A stretch of 64,000 nt of DNA from Pseudomonadota bacterium (GCA_018241525.1 JAFEDR010000009.1:930001-994000); one strand, 5' to 3'. Shown: positions 9,369-18,704, counted from the first letter of the stretch. Notes: generated by a model not told the origin, from the letters alone. Program-made: numbers and translations.

Positions 9369-11486
9369 CTAGAAGCGATAGCTCAGGCGGATGCCGTAGC
9401 GTCGCCGCTCGCCCTGGATGCCGAGATTGTGCACGAGCGGCGGCGGCAGGCCAGCCGCGGAGAGCAGGCTGCCGTCGATGTACGACTCCTGGTACTTGGC
9501 GTCGAGCAGGTTGTTGGCGAACACCGCGACGTCCAGCGACGGCCAGCGGTACGTGACCGCCGCGTTGACCAGGGTGTACGACGGCATCACCGGCACGTTC
9601 GGGTTGGCGAGGTCGCTGCCGACGCGGTCGCCCTTGCCGACGATGCCGAGGTCGAGCATCACCCGGTCGCGGCCGGCGACCGGGATGTAGTAGCTCGCGC
9701 CCAGGTTGTAGTTCCAGTCGGGCGTGAACAGGATGCGGTCAGTCTGGGCGTGCACGCCGGTGACCGCGAAGTAGTCGTTGTCGTCGGTGATCCGTGCGTG
9801 CAGCAGCGTCAGCCCCGCGTCGAAGCGCAGCTGGCGGGTGGCGTTGAAGTGCGCCTCCAGCTCCGCTCCGTAGCTCTTGACGTTACCGGTGTTGAGGTTG
9901 ACCGCGACGAAGCCAACGCCGGTCGTGCTCGGCGCCAGCGTGTTCTGGCCGATGAAGTTGTGGTAGTCGTTGTAGAAGACGTCGGCATTGACCACCAGGC
10001 GCTGGCCGAGCCACGCGGTCTTGGTGCCGACCTCGTAGGTCCATACCGAGTCGCCCTTGTAGAGCAGGTTCGGCGCGCCGGGCCCGTTGGCGCCGCCGCC
10101 CCGGAAGCCGCGGGCCACCGACGCGTAGGTCATCACGTCCGCGCTGTAGTGCTTGCTCAGGGTCAGGCGCGGTTCGAATTCGTTGGCGGTGTATTCGGGC
10201 GAGCTCAGGCCCGAATTGACGACGTCGAGCGTCTGGTGGTCGAAGCGCAGGCCGGCCGCGAGCTCGAGGTCGGCGCGAATCTTCCAGAAGAGCGTGCCGT
10301 AGGCCGCCTGCGAACGCTGGTCGGTGCTCGCGCTGGACGGCACGGTCAGTGCCAGTGGCACGAGGGTCGTCGTGCCCGTGACGTCGTTCGTGTAGTGGTT
10401 CGAGAACACGCCAATCAGCGAGGACAGGTGGTCGCTGTAGGTCGTGTCGAAGCGCACCTCGCCACTGACCGTCTTGAGCTCGTTGGCGCCAGTCGTGCGC
10501 AGGAAGTCGAACGGACCGTAGTCGCCGTCGCCGAGTGCATGGCCGCTGCGCCGGTCGTAGGACGCGATCGCCGTGACGGTCGTGGCGATCGACTTGGCGT
10601 CGAACACGCCCTTGACGTTGCCACCCCTGTACTCGTACGTCGCGATCGAGTTGAGGTTCGTGTTGCCGTTCAGGTTCCAGTCGTGGGTGTCGTTCAGGTA
10701 GTTGTACGGGACATTGCCGCCGGCCACGCGGTCCCAGTAGCCGTTCGCCGTGATCGTCGCGAAATCCGCCGGTTCCCAGCGCAGCGTGCCGTGCGCCGAG
10801 CGCTGGTCGAGCGGGTTCGTATAGCCGCCGGCGAGGGTGTTCTTCTGGAAGCCCTCCTGGTCGTGGTAGGACAGGGCGATCCGGCCCTGCAGCGTGCCCG
10901 GCACGATCGGTCCGCTCAGCGAGAGCGCGGCGGTGCGGTAGTCGTCCGGACCCGCGTACGCGAGCGCGGCGTGGCCTTCGAACTGTTCGCTCGGCTGCCG
11001 CGTCACGACGTTGATCGCGCCGCCGAGCGTGTTGTTGCCGAACAGCGTCCCCTGCGGGCCGCGCAGCACCTCGATGCGCTCGACGTCGACGATCGGGCTG
11101 TTGAGGTAGGACGTGTCGGGCGCATAGATGCCGTCGAAGAAGATGCCGACCCCGGGTTGGACCGAATCGATCAGCGTCGTGCCGACACCGCGGATGGACA
11201 TGAAGACGCGGCCGACCGAGTCGGAGTTGATGTTGAGCCCGGGCGTCAGCGCGGCGATGTCCTTCACCGCGTTGATCTGCTCCTCCTCGAGCCGGGCGCC
11301 GCTGAGCGCGGTCACGGCAATCGGCACGTCCTTCAGCGCCTCGCTGCGGCGACGGGCCGTGACGGTGACCTCGGCCAGGTCGCCGGCATCATCGCGCGCG
11401 CTGGCGCCGGCGGTGGTGGCCGGCTCGGCCTGGGCGGCGGCGGCCGCGAGCAGGGACGCGATCAGGGTGGTGAGTGTGCTGCGCAT
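9369..11486 (-). CDS. TonB-dependent outer-membrane receptor
   Basis: 705 residues: a signal peptide (about 1-20), a short linker, a TonB box-like stretch (LAEVTVTARRR), a plug domain (RIEVLRGPQGTLFGNNTLGGAINVVTRQP, about 130-165) and a C-terminal beta-barrel ending in the aromatic YRF. The plug wording (EALKDVPIAVTALSGARL, IRGVGTTLIDSVQPGVG) is of the large sphingomonad/Steroidobacter class often used for catabolic substrates and not for siderophores. It is first in a minus-strand run with the dehydrogenase and MFS carrier and carries the GATAGGTC element in its promoter. Confidence 0.93.
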   Translation of the reverse strand: MRSTLTTLIASLLAAAAAQAEPATTAGASARDDAGDLAEVTVTARRRSEALKDVPIAVTALSGARLEEEQINAVKDIAALTPGLNINSDSVGRVFMSIRGVGTTLIDSVQPGVGIFFDGIYAPDTSYLNSPIVDVERIEVLRGPQGTLFGNNTLGGAINVVTRQPSEQFEGHAALAYAGPDDYRTAALSLSGPIVPGTLQGRIALSYHDQEGFQKNTLAGGYTNPLDQRSAHGTLRWEPADFATITANGYWDRVAGGNVPYNYLNDTHDWNLNGNTNLNSIATYEYRGGNVKGVFDAKSIATTVTAIASYDRRSGHALGDGDYGPFDFLRTTGANELKTVSGEVRFDTTYSDHLSSLIGVFSNHYTNDVTGTTTLVPLALTVPSSASTDQRSQAAYGTLFWKIRADLELAAGLRFDHQTLDVVNSGLSSPEYTANEFEPRLTLSKHYSADVMTYASVARGFRGGGANGPGAPNLLYKGDSVWTYEVGTKTAWLGQRLVVNADVFYNDYHNFIGQNTLAPSTTGVGFVAVNLNTGNVKSYGAELEAHFNATRQLRFDAGLTLLHARITDDNDYFAVTGVHAQTDRILFTPDWNYNLGASYYIPVAGRDRVMLDLGIVGKGDRVGSDLANPNVPVMPSYTLVNAAVTYRWPSLDVAVFANNLLDAKYQESYIDGSLLSAAGLPPPLVHNLGIQGERRRYGIRLSYRF

Positions 11487-11540
11487 GGCGGGATCCCCTC
11501 GTATCCGGCGCGCGAAGGAGCTGGCACCGGTCGGGGGAGG

Positions 11541-11569
11541 AGACTAGTGGGGTCGCGACCTATCTGAAA
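11541..11569 (-). promoter_or_regulatory. Promoter of the TonB-receptor gene with a GATAGGTC element
   Basis: On the minus strand TTTCAG (11564-11569) and TAGTCT (11541-11546) are spaced by 17 bases. The spacer begins with GATAGGTC (11557-11564), identical to the octamer in the AraC promoter (6537-6544), and the wider TCAGATAGGT matches the second AraC-promoter copy (TCTGATAGGT) at 9 of 10 bases. The element is also half of an inverted repeat GACC-N9-GGTC on the plus strand. A shared AraC-type operator is inferred. Confidence 0.45.
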
Positions 11570-11662
11570 GGTCCGACGAGCGTCACCACTATGCCGATCC
11601 GCAGGATGAGTTGGCCCGGCCGATCGGCCCCGGGCCGCGACGCCCGACGCGCGAGGCGCGGC

Positions 11663-12436
11663 CTACCAGCAGGTATACCCGCCGTCGGCGAGCACGATCG
11701 AGCCGGTCATCAGGCTGGCCGCGTCCGAGGCGAGGAACAGCGCCACCGAGGCCACCTCCTCCGGCTCGCCCAGGCGCGCCATCGGCGTCGAGTCGATCCA
11801 GCGCTGGTACATCGGGCTCGCGGGGTCCGCAAAAGCATTGATCGGCGTGCGGATGTAGGTCGGCGCCACGGCATTGACGCGCACGCCCCGCCCCGCCCAT
11901 TCCGCGGCGAGCGAGCGCGTCAGTTGGTGCACGGCGGCCTTCGACGCGTTGTAGTAGCTCTGCGGCTGCGGCCGATTGACGATAAAGCCGCTCATCGAGC
12001 CGACATTGACGATGCTGCCGCGCCCCTGCGCCAGCATGTGCCGACCAAAGGCGCGTGCGCACCAGAACGTGCCGTTGAGGTTCACGTCGAGCACGTTGAG
12101 CCAGTGCTCGTCCGCGACCGTCTCGGCGGCCGTCTCGCTGCGCGCGATGCCGGCATTGTTGACCAGTACGTCGATGCGGCCGAGCCGCGCGACGAAGTCG
12201 TCCGCCACGGCGGTCACGCGCTGCGAGTCGGTGACGTCCATCACGACGCCGTCGACCTTGAAGCCGCGCTCGGCGAGCCGGCCGCAGGCGCTGGCCAGCG
12301 GCGCCGCACTGAGATCCGCGATCGTGACGCGCGCACCGGCCTCAGCGAGCGCCTCGGCGGTCGCATAGCCGATGCCGCTCGCGCCGCCCGTGACGAGCGC
12401 CGTGCGCCCGTCGAGCCTGAACTTCTCGAGATACAT
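11663..12436 (-). CDS. Short-chain dehydrogenase/reductase
   Basis: 257 residues from ATG 12436, which has an AAAGGAT ribosome site. The Rossmann glycine motif is TGGASGIGYA, NNAG is present (LVNNAGIA), and the catalytic triad reads S (VGSMSGF), Y-N-A-S-K (SYYNASKAA). The C-terminus ends SIVLADGGYTCW, typical of classical SDRs. It would oxidise an alcohol or reduce a ketone with NAD(P). It follows the carboxylesterase by 17 bases and is probably co-transcribed, consistent with oxidation of the alcohol freed by ester cleavage. Confidence 0.9.
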   Translation of the reverse strand: MYLEKFRLDGRTALVTGGASGIGYATAEALAEAGARVTIADLSAAPLASACGRLAERGFKVDGVVMDVTDSQRVTAVADDFVARLGRIDVLVNNAGIARSETAAETVADEHWLNVLDVNLNGTFWCARAFGRHMLAQGRGSIVNVGSMSGFIVNRPQPQSYYNASKAAVHQLTRSLAAEWAGRGVRVNAVAPTYIRTPINAFADPASPMYQRWIDSTPMARLGEPEEVASVALFLASDAASLMTGSIVLADGGYTCW

Positions 12437-12453
12437 GGATCCTTTCCCGGCGC

Positions 12454-13932
12454 TCAGAAATACTCCGCCGGCATGCGCGGCTCGGTGCGCGTCACGCCGA
12501 GCTCGAGTGCATGGACCTGGCGCGTGTCGTCCGCGTATTCGGGCCACGGCAGGTGGCCGTCCGTCGCGTAGCGAATCCAGATCGCCTGCACGCGGTCGGC
12601 GAGCGCCTGCGGTGGGTCCTCACCCAGCAGGCCGCGCGGCCCGGAGCAGCTTGCGAGGGTATTGAACACGAAGGGCAGCTCGACGCCGTGGCACGCGCCG
12701 AGCTCGCCACCAAATGCCGGCGAACGCCAGCCGAACTCGTAGCAGTGCGTGCGCCCGGCGTGTGCGGCGGCGAAGCGCCGCGCCGGCAGGCGGAACACGA
12801 GATCGGACAGCGCGTCGGTGAAGGCAGCGCCGGCCGACCGCCCCTTCCGCCCGGCACCGTAGGCCTTGAGGATCGCCCAGGCACGGGGCACGCAGCGGCG
12901 CAGCACGAACCAGCTGAGCAGGCGCCCGATCCGGGGCTTCACCTTCGTCGGCACGAAGTAAAGGTTCATCTCCTCGGCGTTGGAGCCGATGAGCAGGTCG
13001 ATCTCGGCGCCCGCGCCGCGCGCGAGTGCGACGAGCGGTGGCTCGGGCAGTACGTCGTCGCCGTAGACCGGCAGGAACCGGCTGAGTCCAAAAGCGGGTT
13101 CGCGACCCGACTCGTCGCGCAGGTCGATACGGGTGGTGGGCAGCTGGACGCGCTGGGCGGCCGCGACGCAGGCCTCCACCGTCGTCGAACGGAAGCCCTC
13201 GATGTTGGCCGCCACGCCGAGCGTGCTCGCGAGCTTGCGAGTCAGGCGCTCGGCGACCGGGATCGCCCGCACCATCGAGCCGTGGCCGCTCTCGATGATC
13301 GCGCGGCGGAAGAGCCCATGGGCCAGCGGCGAGGTCACCAGATTCGCGAGGGTCATCGCGCCTGCCGACTCGCCGAAGACCGTGACGTTGTCAGGATTGC
13401 CCCCGAAGGCGCGGGCGTTATCCCGCACCCAGCCGAGCGCGAAGATCTGGTCGCGCAGGCCGAGGTTGGTGGGTGCGCCGGGGATGGCGAGGAATCCCTC
13501 GACGCCGAGCCGGTAGTTGATGGCGATCAGCACCACGCCGCGGCGCGCGAACGCCGCGCCGTCGCTGACGGCCGCGCCATTGGAGCCGACCGCGAACGCG
13601 CCACCGTGGACGAAGACCATGACCGGCAGGTCCGCACCCCCGGCTGCCGGCGCCCAGACGTTCGCGGTCAGGAAGTCGTCGCCGCGCTGCCAGCCGCTGC
13701 CGATCAACGGCCGGATGTCGAGGTCCGGAAACGGCGCGGTCCACTGCGGGGCGTTGGCGCCGAACCGCGAGCCGTCACGGATTCCGTCCCACGGGGCATG
13801 CGCGCGCGGCTCGCGGAAGCGGTTCTCGCCCACCGGAGGCGCTGCGTACGGGATGTCGAGGTAGCGAACCACGTCGCCTTCGAGCACACCCTCGACGGCG
13901 CCGGACTTCAGGGTAATCACGCGGCTGTTCAC
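12454..13932 (-). CDS. Type-B carboxylesterase (alpha/beta hydrolase)
   Basis: 492 residues from GTG 13932, preceded by GCAGGA. The nucleophile elbow is FGESAGAMT (GESAG), the oxyanion loop is VFVHGGAFAVGSNG, and the glutamate/histidine region is GSNAEEMNLYF with HGVELPFVF late in the protein, the usual Ser-Glu-His set of the family. N-terminal DIPYAAPPVGENRFREP is also typical. No signal peptide is visible with this start, so it is probably cytoplasmic. The longer reading frame upstream has no family similarity and poor codon pattern. It pairs with the SDR and is placed at the head of the catabolic island. Confidence 0.9.
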   Translation of the reverse strand: MNSRVITLKSGAVEGVLEGDVVRYLDIPYAAPPVGENRFREPRAHAPWDGIRDGSRFGANAPQWTAPFPDLDIRPLIGSGWQRGDDFLTANVWAPAAGGADLPVMVFVHGGAFAVGSNGAAVSDGAAFARRGVVLIAINYRLGVEGFLAIPGAPTNLGLRDQIFALGWVRDNARAFGGNPDNVTVFGESAGAMTLANLVTSPLAHGLFRRAIIESGHGSMVRAIPVAERLTRKLASTLGVAANIEGFRSTTVEACVAAAQRVQLPTTRIDLRDESGREPAFGLSRFLPVYGDDVLPEPPLVALARGAGAEIDLLIGSNAEEMNLYFVPTKVKPRIGRLLSWFVLRRCVPRAWAILKAYGAGRKGRSAGAAFTDALSDLVFRLPARRFAAAHAGRTHCYEFGWRSPAFGGELGACHGVELPFVFNTLASCSGPRGLLGEDPPQALADRVQAIWIRYATDGHLPWPEYADDTRQVHALELGVTRTEPRMPAEYF

Positions 13933-14063
13933 GGCGGGCGGTCCTGCGGGCAATAGGATGCGGACCGGATTTCCGGTCAGCCCCGGCAGCTTGCGCGACC
14001 GCGACGCGGCGCGGCGGACGAAGCCTGTGCCGGCCCGCTGTCGCGCATTGCCGGTCGGCTCCG

Positions 14064-14597
14064 CTACCCGCCCTGTTCGCGGGTGGCAAAAGCCCTGGCC
14101 TCGCCAGCGGTCCAGGCGTAGCGAATCCAGGGCACCCGCCCGCCGTCCGGTGCCTCCCAGGTGCCTCGATCCTGCTCCACGGCGCCTAGCCGGCCGTAAA
14201 ACCGGCGGGCCGCGGCATTCGACTCGACGACCCACCAGTAAAGGCCGCCGTCGCGTGCCGCGCATCGGGCGGCAATCGAGCGCAGCAGCCGCGCACCGAG
14301 TCCACGCCCCTGGCAGGCGGCATCGACGTGCAGGTTCGCGAGCTTCGAGCCCCAGACGGGCGACTCATCGAGCTCAGTGCAAGAGAAACCGACCAGGTGG
14401 CCGTCCTGCTCCAGTACTTCCACGATCTGTTGCGCCGGCGGCCGCTGAAGGCGGTCTTGCCAGTGACGGCGTCGCTCGGCCTCGAGGTCGCCCGCCAGGA
14501 ACTCGTCCCGCAGCGCGCCGCGATACGCCAGGCGGTAGTTGGCCGCGTGCAACATCGCGATCGCCTCGAGGTCGAGCATCGTCGCCGGGCGCAGCAC
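14064..14597 (-). CDS. GNAT-family N-acetyltransferase
   Basis: 177 residues if started at GTG 14597 (with GAGGACAAGG ahead); ATG 14579 is an alternative. The fold starts at VLRPATMLDLEAIAMLH and the acetyl-CoA loop is clear: CQGRGLGARLLRSI (R/Q-x-x-G-x-G/A). The C-terminal ARRFYGRLGAVEQDRGTW is the usual NAARRFYERLGF element. Substrate unknown. It begins 14 bases after the MscS-type gene on the same strand. Confidence 0.85.
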   Translation of the reverse strand: MLRPATMLDLEAIAMLHAANYRLAYRGALRDEFLAGDLEAERRRHWQDRLQRPPAQQIVEVLEQDGHLVGFSCTELDESPVWGSKLANLHVDAACQGRGLGARLLRSIAARCAARDGGLYWWVVESNAAARRFYGRLGAVEQDRGTWEAPDGGRVPWIRYAWTAGEARAFATREQGG

Positions 14598-14610
14598 GGC
14601 GGCCTTGTCC

Positions 14611-16335
14611 TCAGGCGCCGGTCGTGGCGGGCTTCTGGCCCAGCAGCTCGACGGCTGCCTCGTAGAGCGCGGCGCGCAGCCGGAAGCGATCGCTGGCGCG
14701 AGTGATGTACCGCAGCGCGATCTCGGTCCCGCCAATGACCGGCCGCACGTTGATGGCCGGGCTTACCGACAGGCCAGTCAGCTGGCGCGAAGGCGCCGCA
14801 CGACGCCACTCCGCCTCGGCCTCGCGCGCGTGATCCGCCGTGGCGTCCTTGACCCTCTGGCTGATGGCACCCACCACCGCATAGAGGTCCGCTCCCGTCG
14901 GAACCACGACCTGCAGCTCGTCCCACAGCCACTGCCCGGTCGTCGAGAAGTTGAAGTAGTGCCCCTCGATCGCAAAGCTGTTCGTGAACGTGACGCGCCG
15001 GCCGGTCGGGTGTCCGGAATCCGTCCAATTGCCGGTCTCGAGCAGCACGGTGTGGAAGATCCCGAGTTCGACGACCTCGCCCGCGACGCCATTGATTTCG
15101 ACCCAATCGCCGATGCGGATGCCATTCTTACCCATCAGCACCAGCCAGCCGACAAACGCGACGATGAAGTCCTTCAGCGCGACGGTGAGGCCCGCGCCGG
15201 CGAGACCCAGGAAGACGCCGAGCTGGGTCGGCGGCCCGATGATCACGAGCGCGACTACGAGAACCGCGATCACCTGCAATGCCACCGTGGAAACCGTGCG
15301 CAGCGTCTCGACCTGGCGGCGGTCGAGCTTCAACCGCGCAAAGCCGGCGCCGAGCCAGCGACCCACGAACAGCAGCACGAGTCCGATGGCAGTGATCAGC
15401 GCGAGCGATCGCAACATGCGGTGCAGGACGGCGCGAAGTTGGATCGCCGTGAGCGCGCGCCAGTCGTCGTAGTGACCGGCCAGCGCCCGCGCCGTCGTCA
15501 CGCGCTCGTCGAGGGCGCTCAGCGCGTGCTGGTCCGCGGCGATCCGGCGGGTCCAGGCAAGCCGGTCCGAGGGCGTCGCGTTCGCCGGTGCGCCCGCGCC
15601 GACGCGCGCGGCGATCTCGGCGCGAGCGCGGGCCGCGTCAGCGAGCGTCGCCTCGACCTCACCGCGGGCGGCCGCGAGCGCGCGGTCCTTGCGCTCGATC
15701 TCGAACCAGTGGCCGACGAGCCGGACGAGCCCGGGACCGGTTGCCGGCGCGGCCGCGGCCGACGCTGCCGGTGTCGGACTCGCGGCGTGATGCTCCGCCA
15801 CCAGCGCCTCGATTCGCGCACGCAGATTGCCACCGGCCGCCGTCAAGGCGTCGTTCGCCGCGTTGAAGTCGTACTGGTCGACTTCGAGCTGTGCCTGGGC
15901 GAGCGCGAGCGCCGCCTCGCTGCCACCATCACTGGCGTTGCCCGTCTTGGGCTGCTCCGCCTGCAGGCGCGCGATCTCGGTGGTATCCGCGATCAGTCGC
16001 GATGCCAGGGTGTTCAGACGCTCTTCCGCGGCTCGCACCTCGGGAGTCGCGGGTGCCGGACGCTCCGCCGCTTCGCGCAGCGCGTCGGCGAAGGAAAGGT
16101 CGAGCAAGTGATCTGCGGTCGCGACGGCCGCCGCCGCGAGCTCGCGTTCCTCTCCGGTTCCAGCCAGCGCTACCAGCCGGCGGGCGGTTTCGAGCGCCGA
16201 GGCGTCGACCGGGCCCTGCTGCGCGCCGCGAGCGTGCCGCTCCGCGACCGATGGCGACGTCCGCCACCAGCCGTAGGTCGCGGCGACCAGCAGCGCGACG
16301 AGCAGCAGCGCTAGCAGCGAGCGAAGCGATTTCAT
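14611..16335 (-). CDS. MscS-family mechanosensitive channel with a long N-terminal extension
   Basis: 574 residues. Residues 1-24 form a signal peptide or first membrane anchor. Residues about 30-270 are helical, Ala/Glu-rich and probably periplasmic with coiled-coil character. Three or four membrane helices follow (about 295-400), with the pore helix glycine/alanine pattern GVFLGLAGAGLTVALKDF, then the MscS beta domain (GIRIGDWVEINGVAGEVVELG). The family opens in response to membrane tension to release solutes. The long N-terminus recalls YbdG/MscM-type relatives. Immediately upstream lies a 17-bp tandem repeat. Confidence 0.85.
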   Translation of the reverse strand: MKSLRSLLALLLVALLVAATYGWWRTSPSVAERHARGAQQGPVDASALETARRLVALAGTGEERELAAAAVATADHLLDLSFADALREAAERPAPATPEVRAAEERLNTLASRLIADTTEIARLQAEQPKTGNASDGGSEAALALAQAQLEVDQYDFNAANDALTAAGGNLRARIEALVAEHHAASPTPAASAAAAPATGPGLVRLVGHWFEIERKDRALAAARGEVEATLADAARARAEIAARVGAGAPANATPSDRLAWTRRIAADQHALSALDERVTTARALAGHYDDWRALTAIQLRAVLHRMLRSLALITAIGLVLLFVGRWLGAGFARLKLDRRQVETLRTVSTVALQVIAVLVVALVIIGPPTQLGVFLGLAGAGLTVALKDFIVAFVGWLVLMGKNGIRIGDWVEINGVAGEVVELGIFHTVLLETGNWTDSGHPTGRRVTFTNSFAIEGHYFNFSTTGQWLWDELQVVVPTGADLYAVVGAISQRVKDATADHAREAEAEWRRAAPSRQLTGLSVSPAINVRPVIGGTEIALRYITRASDRFRLRAALYEAAVELLGQKPATTGA

Positions 16336-16352
16336 GTCTAGGGGCCTCTGGA

Positions 16353-16389
16353 GCGGGCCGACAGTGTAGGGCGCGGGCCGACAGTGTAG
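16353..16389. repeat. Tandem 17-bp direct repeat upstream of the MscS-type gene
   Basis: GCGGGCCGACAGTGTAG occurs at 16353-16369 and again at 16373-16389, a 20-base period. On the minus strand each copy reads CTACACTGTCGG, and TACACT resembles a -10 hexamer, so the repeat duplicates a possible promoter element between the AsmA stop and the MscS start. Confidence 0.8.
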
Positions 16390-16420
16390 CCGACCCGCGC
16401 GACCGGGCTTTGCGCCCGTT

Positions 16421-18445
16421 TCAGTGCTTGAAGAGGTCCTTGAGCTTGTCGGTCACGGCGTCACGCAGCTGGTCCTTGTGCTTGTCGAGCTCCTGCTTGA
16501 GGCGTGCCTTGGCAACGCCTCCCAAGTCGGGACGGACTTTGTAGTCCCGGACCGTGCCGGTCACGGCGACCGGAATCTCGAGGCCGCGCAGCGCGGGGGC
16601 CGAGGCCGGCGCCTGCTGCAGCACGGTCGTGATCTGATAGTCGACCGACTGGTCGGACAGCTGGAACGTGCCCTTGCCCGCGACCTTCAGCACCGGGGTC
16701 TCGATTCGCAGCGGGTCGGTCGCCAGCACGCCGCCCTTGAGGTTCGAATGTGCGTTCAGCACCGTGAACGGCGTCCGCTCCGGGCCGCTGCGCGGCGCCG
16801 GAACCTGCCGCGAGAGGACGGCCTCGGCACGTTCGAGCTCGTAAGCGAGATCGATACCCTCGAGCGCGCCATTGTGCACCTCGACGTCGATCGGTCCCGA
16901 CAGGGCGTCGACGAGCGCGGCAGACGTTCGACCCGCACCGCCGAGCTTCGCCGCTGCCAAGGCGCGCCCTGAGAGCCGGTCCGATTTCGCGTACGCCTTC
17001 ACTGCCGCGCCGACGTCGATGTCCCTGACGTTGGCGGCGAGCGCGAGCGCTGGCACGTCGCGCGCGGCGTCCAGTCGGACGTCCAGGTCCGCGACGCCGC
17101 CGAAGGCCCTGGCACTGGGCGCAGCATGGATCTCGCCCTTCGCGGCGGTGAAGTCGAGCCGCACATCCGTCAGTGGCAGCGCGGCCACGGTGGCGCGGCC
17201 AATCGTGAGCTTGCCGATCGCGTTGAGTGCGCGCAGGGTCGCTACCGGCAGTTCCTCCGGCTTCGTGGGAGCCGCAGTCTTGTTCGCCGCCGCATCCGGC
17301 GCACGGTAGCGGTCGACGTCGATGGCGTCGATCGATAGATCAGCCTCGAGGCGTGGGTCCGGACCGCCGCTCCGTCCCAGACGTCCGCGCAGGTGCGAGG
17401 TATCGAGCGTCAGGTCGAGTGGGTCGATCGTCAGGGAATCGCCCCGCACATGGAGCGCGAGCGATCCAGCCAGCTTGTCGAGCGCATCCGTCGCGCGCAT
17501 GGCGGGAAGCGTGATGCCGAGGGTCGGCAGGGTTGCACGCGGCGAGAACTCGGGCAAGCGCAGCCGGGCATCCAGCGCGCGCGGCTCACTCCAGTGGCCG
17601 GCGTCGAGCTCGGCCTCGATGCGAACATCGCCGAGCCGCAGCGTCGCCTTGGCGGGCTCGACGGTGCCCGCCTTCCAGTCGAGTGCTACCTGAGGCGACT
17701 CGAACGAGAACGGCAGCGCCCGCCCGCCGGGCGCGGTGCGCTCACCGGAAATCTTGAGGCCGGCGAGTGTCGCCCGCGACCGGTCGCCGTCGACGGTCGC
17801 CTGGGTCGCGAGCTTCACGGCGAGGACGGGCGTGCCCTCCCCTGCATCGACCCGGGCGGCCAAGGTGAGGTCAGTCGCCGAGCCGCGGCCGAGCGCGCCG
17901 CTGTGGAACTCCAGCTCCCGCACGCGCGTGACCGCGGAGGCGCCCTCGTCACGCACGGTCAGGCTTGCCCGGATCACGTCGATGCCTTCCACCGACAGCG
18001 AGCTGGCCGACCGACCCGCCGACCCGGTCGGCGCGTTCGGCGTCGACTTCGCCGGCATCTCCCAGTTGTGGTGGCCGTCGGCGTGCCGGACGACGCTGAT
18101 CTCGAGTCCGTCAAGGGCTACGCGACTGATCTCGAGCCGCCCGGCCAGGAGCGGCAACAGCTTCGCGCCGACCCGCGTACGCTCGGCGACGAGCGCCGGC
18201 TCCGCGCCGAATCCGGCGGGGTTGCCGAGCGAAACGCGCCCGACGTCGAGCGCGATCCACGGGAAGAGACTCAGCTTCATCGTGCCCGCGATCGCGAACG
18301 GACGTCCGGTCAGTTGCTGCACCTGCGCCTCGATCGTTGCGCGATGGCGATTGGGATCGACCAGCAGCAGAATCGCGACGATCGCGACGACCAGCAGGCC
18401 AAGGATCGAAGCGGCGACGATGGCGGCAAGCTTGATCGGCTTCAT
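16421..18445 (-). CDS. AsmA-family envelope protein
   Basis: About 674 residues. It begins with one membrane helix (MKPIKLAAIVAASILGLLVVAIVAILLLVDPN) and continues as a large periplasmic repeat-beta domain of the AsmA/Mdm31 type. Typical phrases are the DPNRHRATIEAQVQQLTGRP start and the C-terminal LKGGVLATDPLRIETPVLKVAGKGT followed by SDQSVDYQI. AsmA-like proteins are thought to bridge the periplasm and move phospholipid between membranes. ATG 18445 is preferred over 18457 by hydrophobic onset; the two differ by four residues. It ends in a lysine-rich helix (LKQELDKHKDQL). Confidence 0.88.
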   Translation of the reverse strand: MKPIKLAAIVAASILGLLVVAIVAILLLVDPNRHRATIEAQVQQLTGRPFAIAGTMKLSLFPWIALDVGRVSLGNPAGFGAEPALVAERTRVGAKLLPLLAGRLEISRVALDGLEISVVRHADGHHNWEMPAKSTPNAPTGSAGRSASSLSVEGIDVIRASLTVRDEGASAVTRVRELEFHSGALGRGSATDLTLAARVDAGEGTPVLAVKLATQATVDGDRSRATLAGLKISGERTAPGGRALPFSFESPQVALDWKAGTVEPAKATLRLGDVRIEAELDAGHWSEPRALDARLRLPEFSPRATLPTLGITLPAMRATDALDKLAGSLALHVRGDSLTIDPLDLTLDTSHLRGRLGRSGGPDPRLEADLSIDAIDVDRYRAPDAAANKTAAPTKPEELPVATLRALNAIGKLTIGRATVAALPLTDVRLDFTAAKGEIHAAPSARAFGGVADLDVRLDAARDVPALALAANVRDIDVGAAVKAYAKSDRLSGRALAAAKLGGAGRTSAALVDALSGPIDVEVHNGALEGIDLAYELERAEAVLSRQVPAPRSGPERTPFTVLNAHSNLKGGVLATDPLRIETPVLKVAGKGTFQLSDQSVDYQITTVLQQAPASAPALRGLEIPVAVTGTVRDYKVRPDLGGVAKARLKQELDKHKDQLRDAVTDKLKDLFKH

Positions 18446-18582
18446 GGTGGCGGGCATCCGGCGGAACCGCGGGGACCCGGGGACGGGTCGGGGCTCGTAT
18501 TAAGACCCGGGTGCCGACCGGCGTCCAGAGCGGTTGCGCGGCGCGGCTGCGGCAGGCCCCGTCAGGCCGGCGCTGCCGCACT

Positions 18583-18592
18583 CTATATATAG
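18583..18592 (-). promoter_or_regulatory. Possible promoter box (CTATATATAG) upstream of the AsmA gene
   Basis: CTATATATAG is a perfect 10-base palindrome and the only strongly A/T run in this region, placed about 140 bases before the AsmA start. On the minus strand it offers TATATA as a -10. I cannot identify a convincing -35. Confidence 0.3.
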
Positions 18593-18704
18593 GCAGGCCA
18601 CCGGGCTGCCTGAGCGTCACCGGTCCGCGCTCGGCGCGCCGGGACGAGCCCTGGCAACGCGGCCGGCCGGAAGGCACCGGTCGCGCGCCAGGATGTCGAC
18701 TCGC

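Noticed and set aside
9429..11567. Plus-strand open frame of about 700 codons opposite the TonB receptor
   Set aside because: It is Arg/Val-rich with no domain or signal peptide, and lies wholly across a gene with clear plug and barrel features. GC-rich genes routinely leave long open frames on the other strand.
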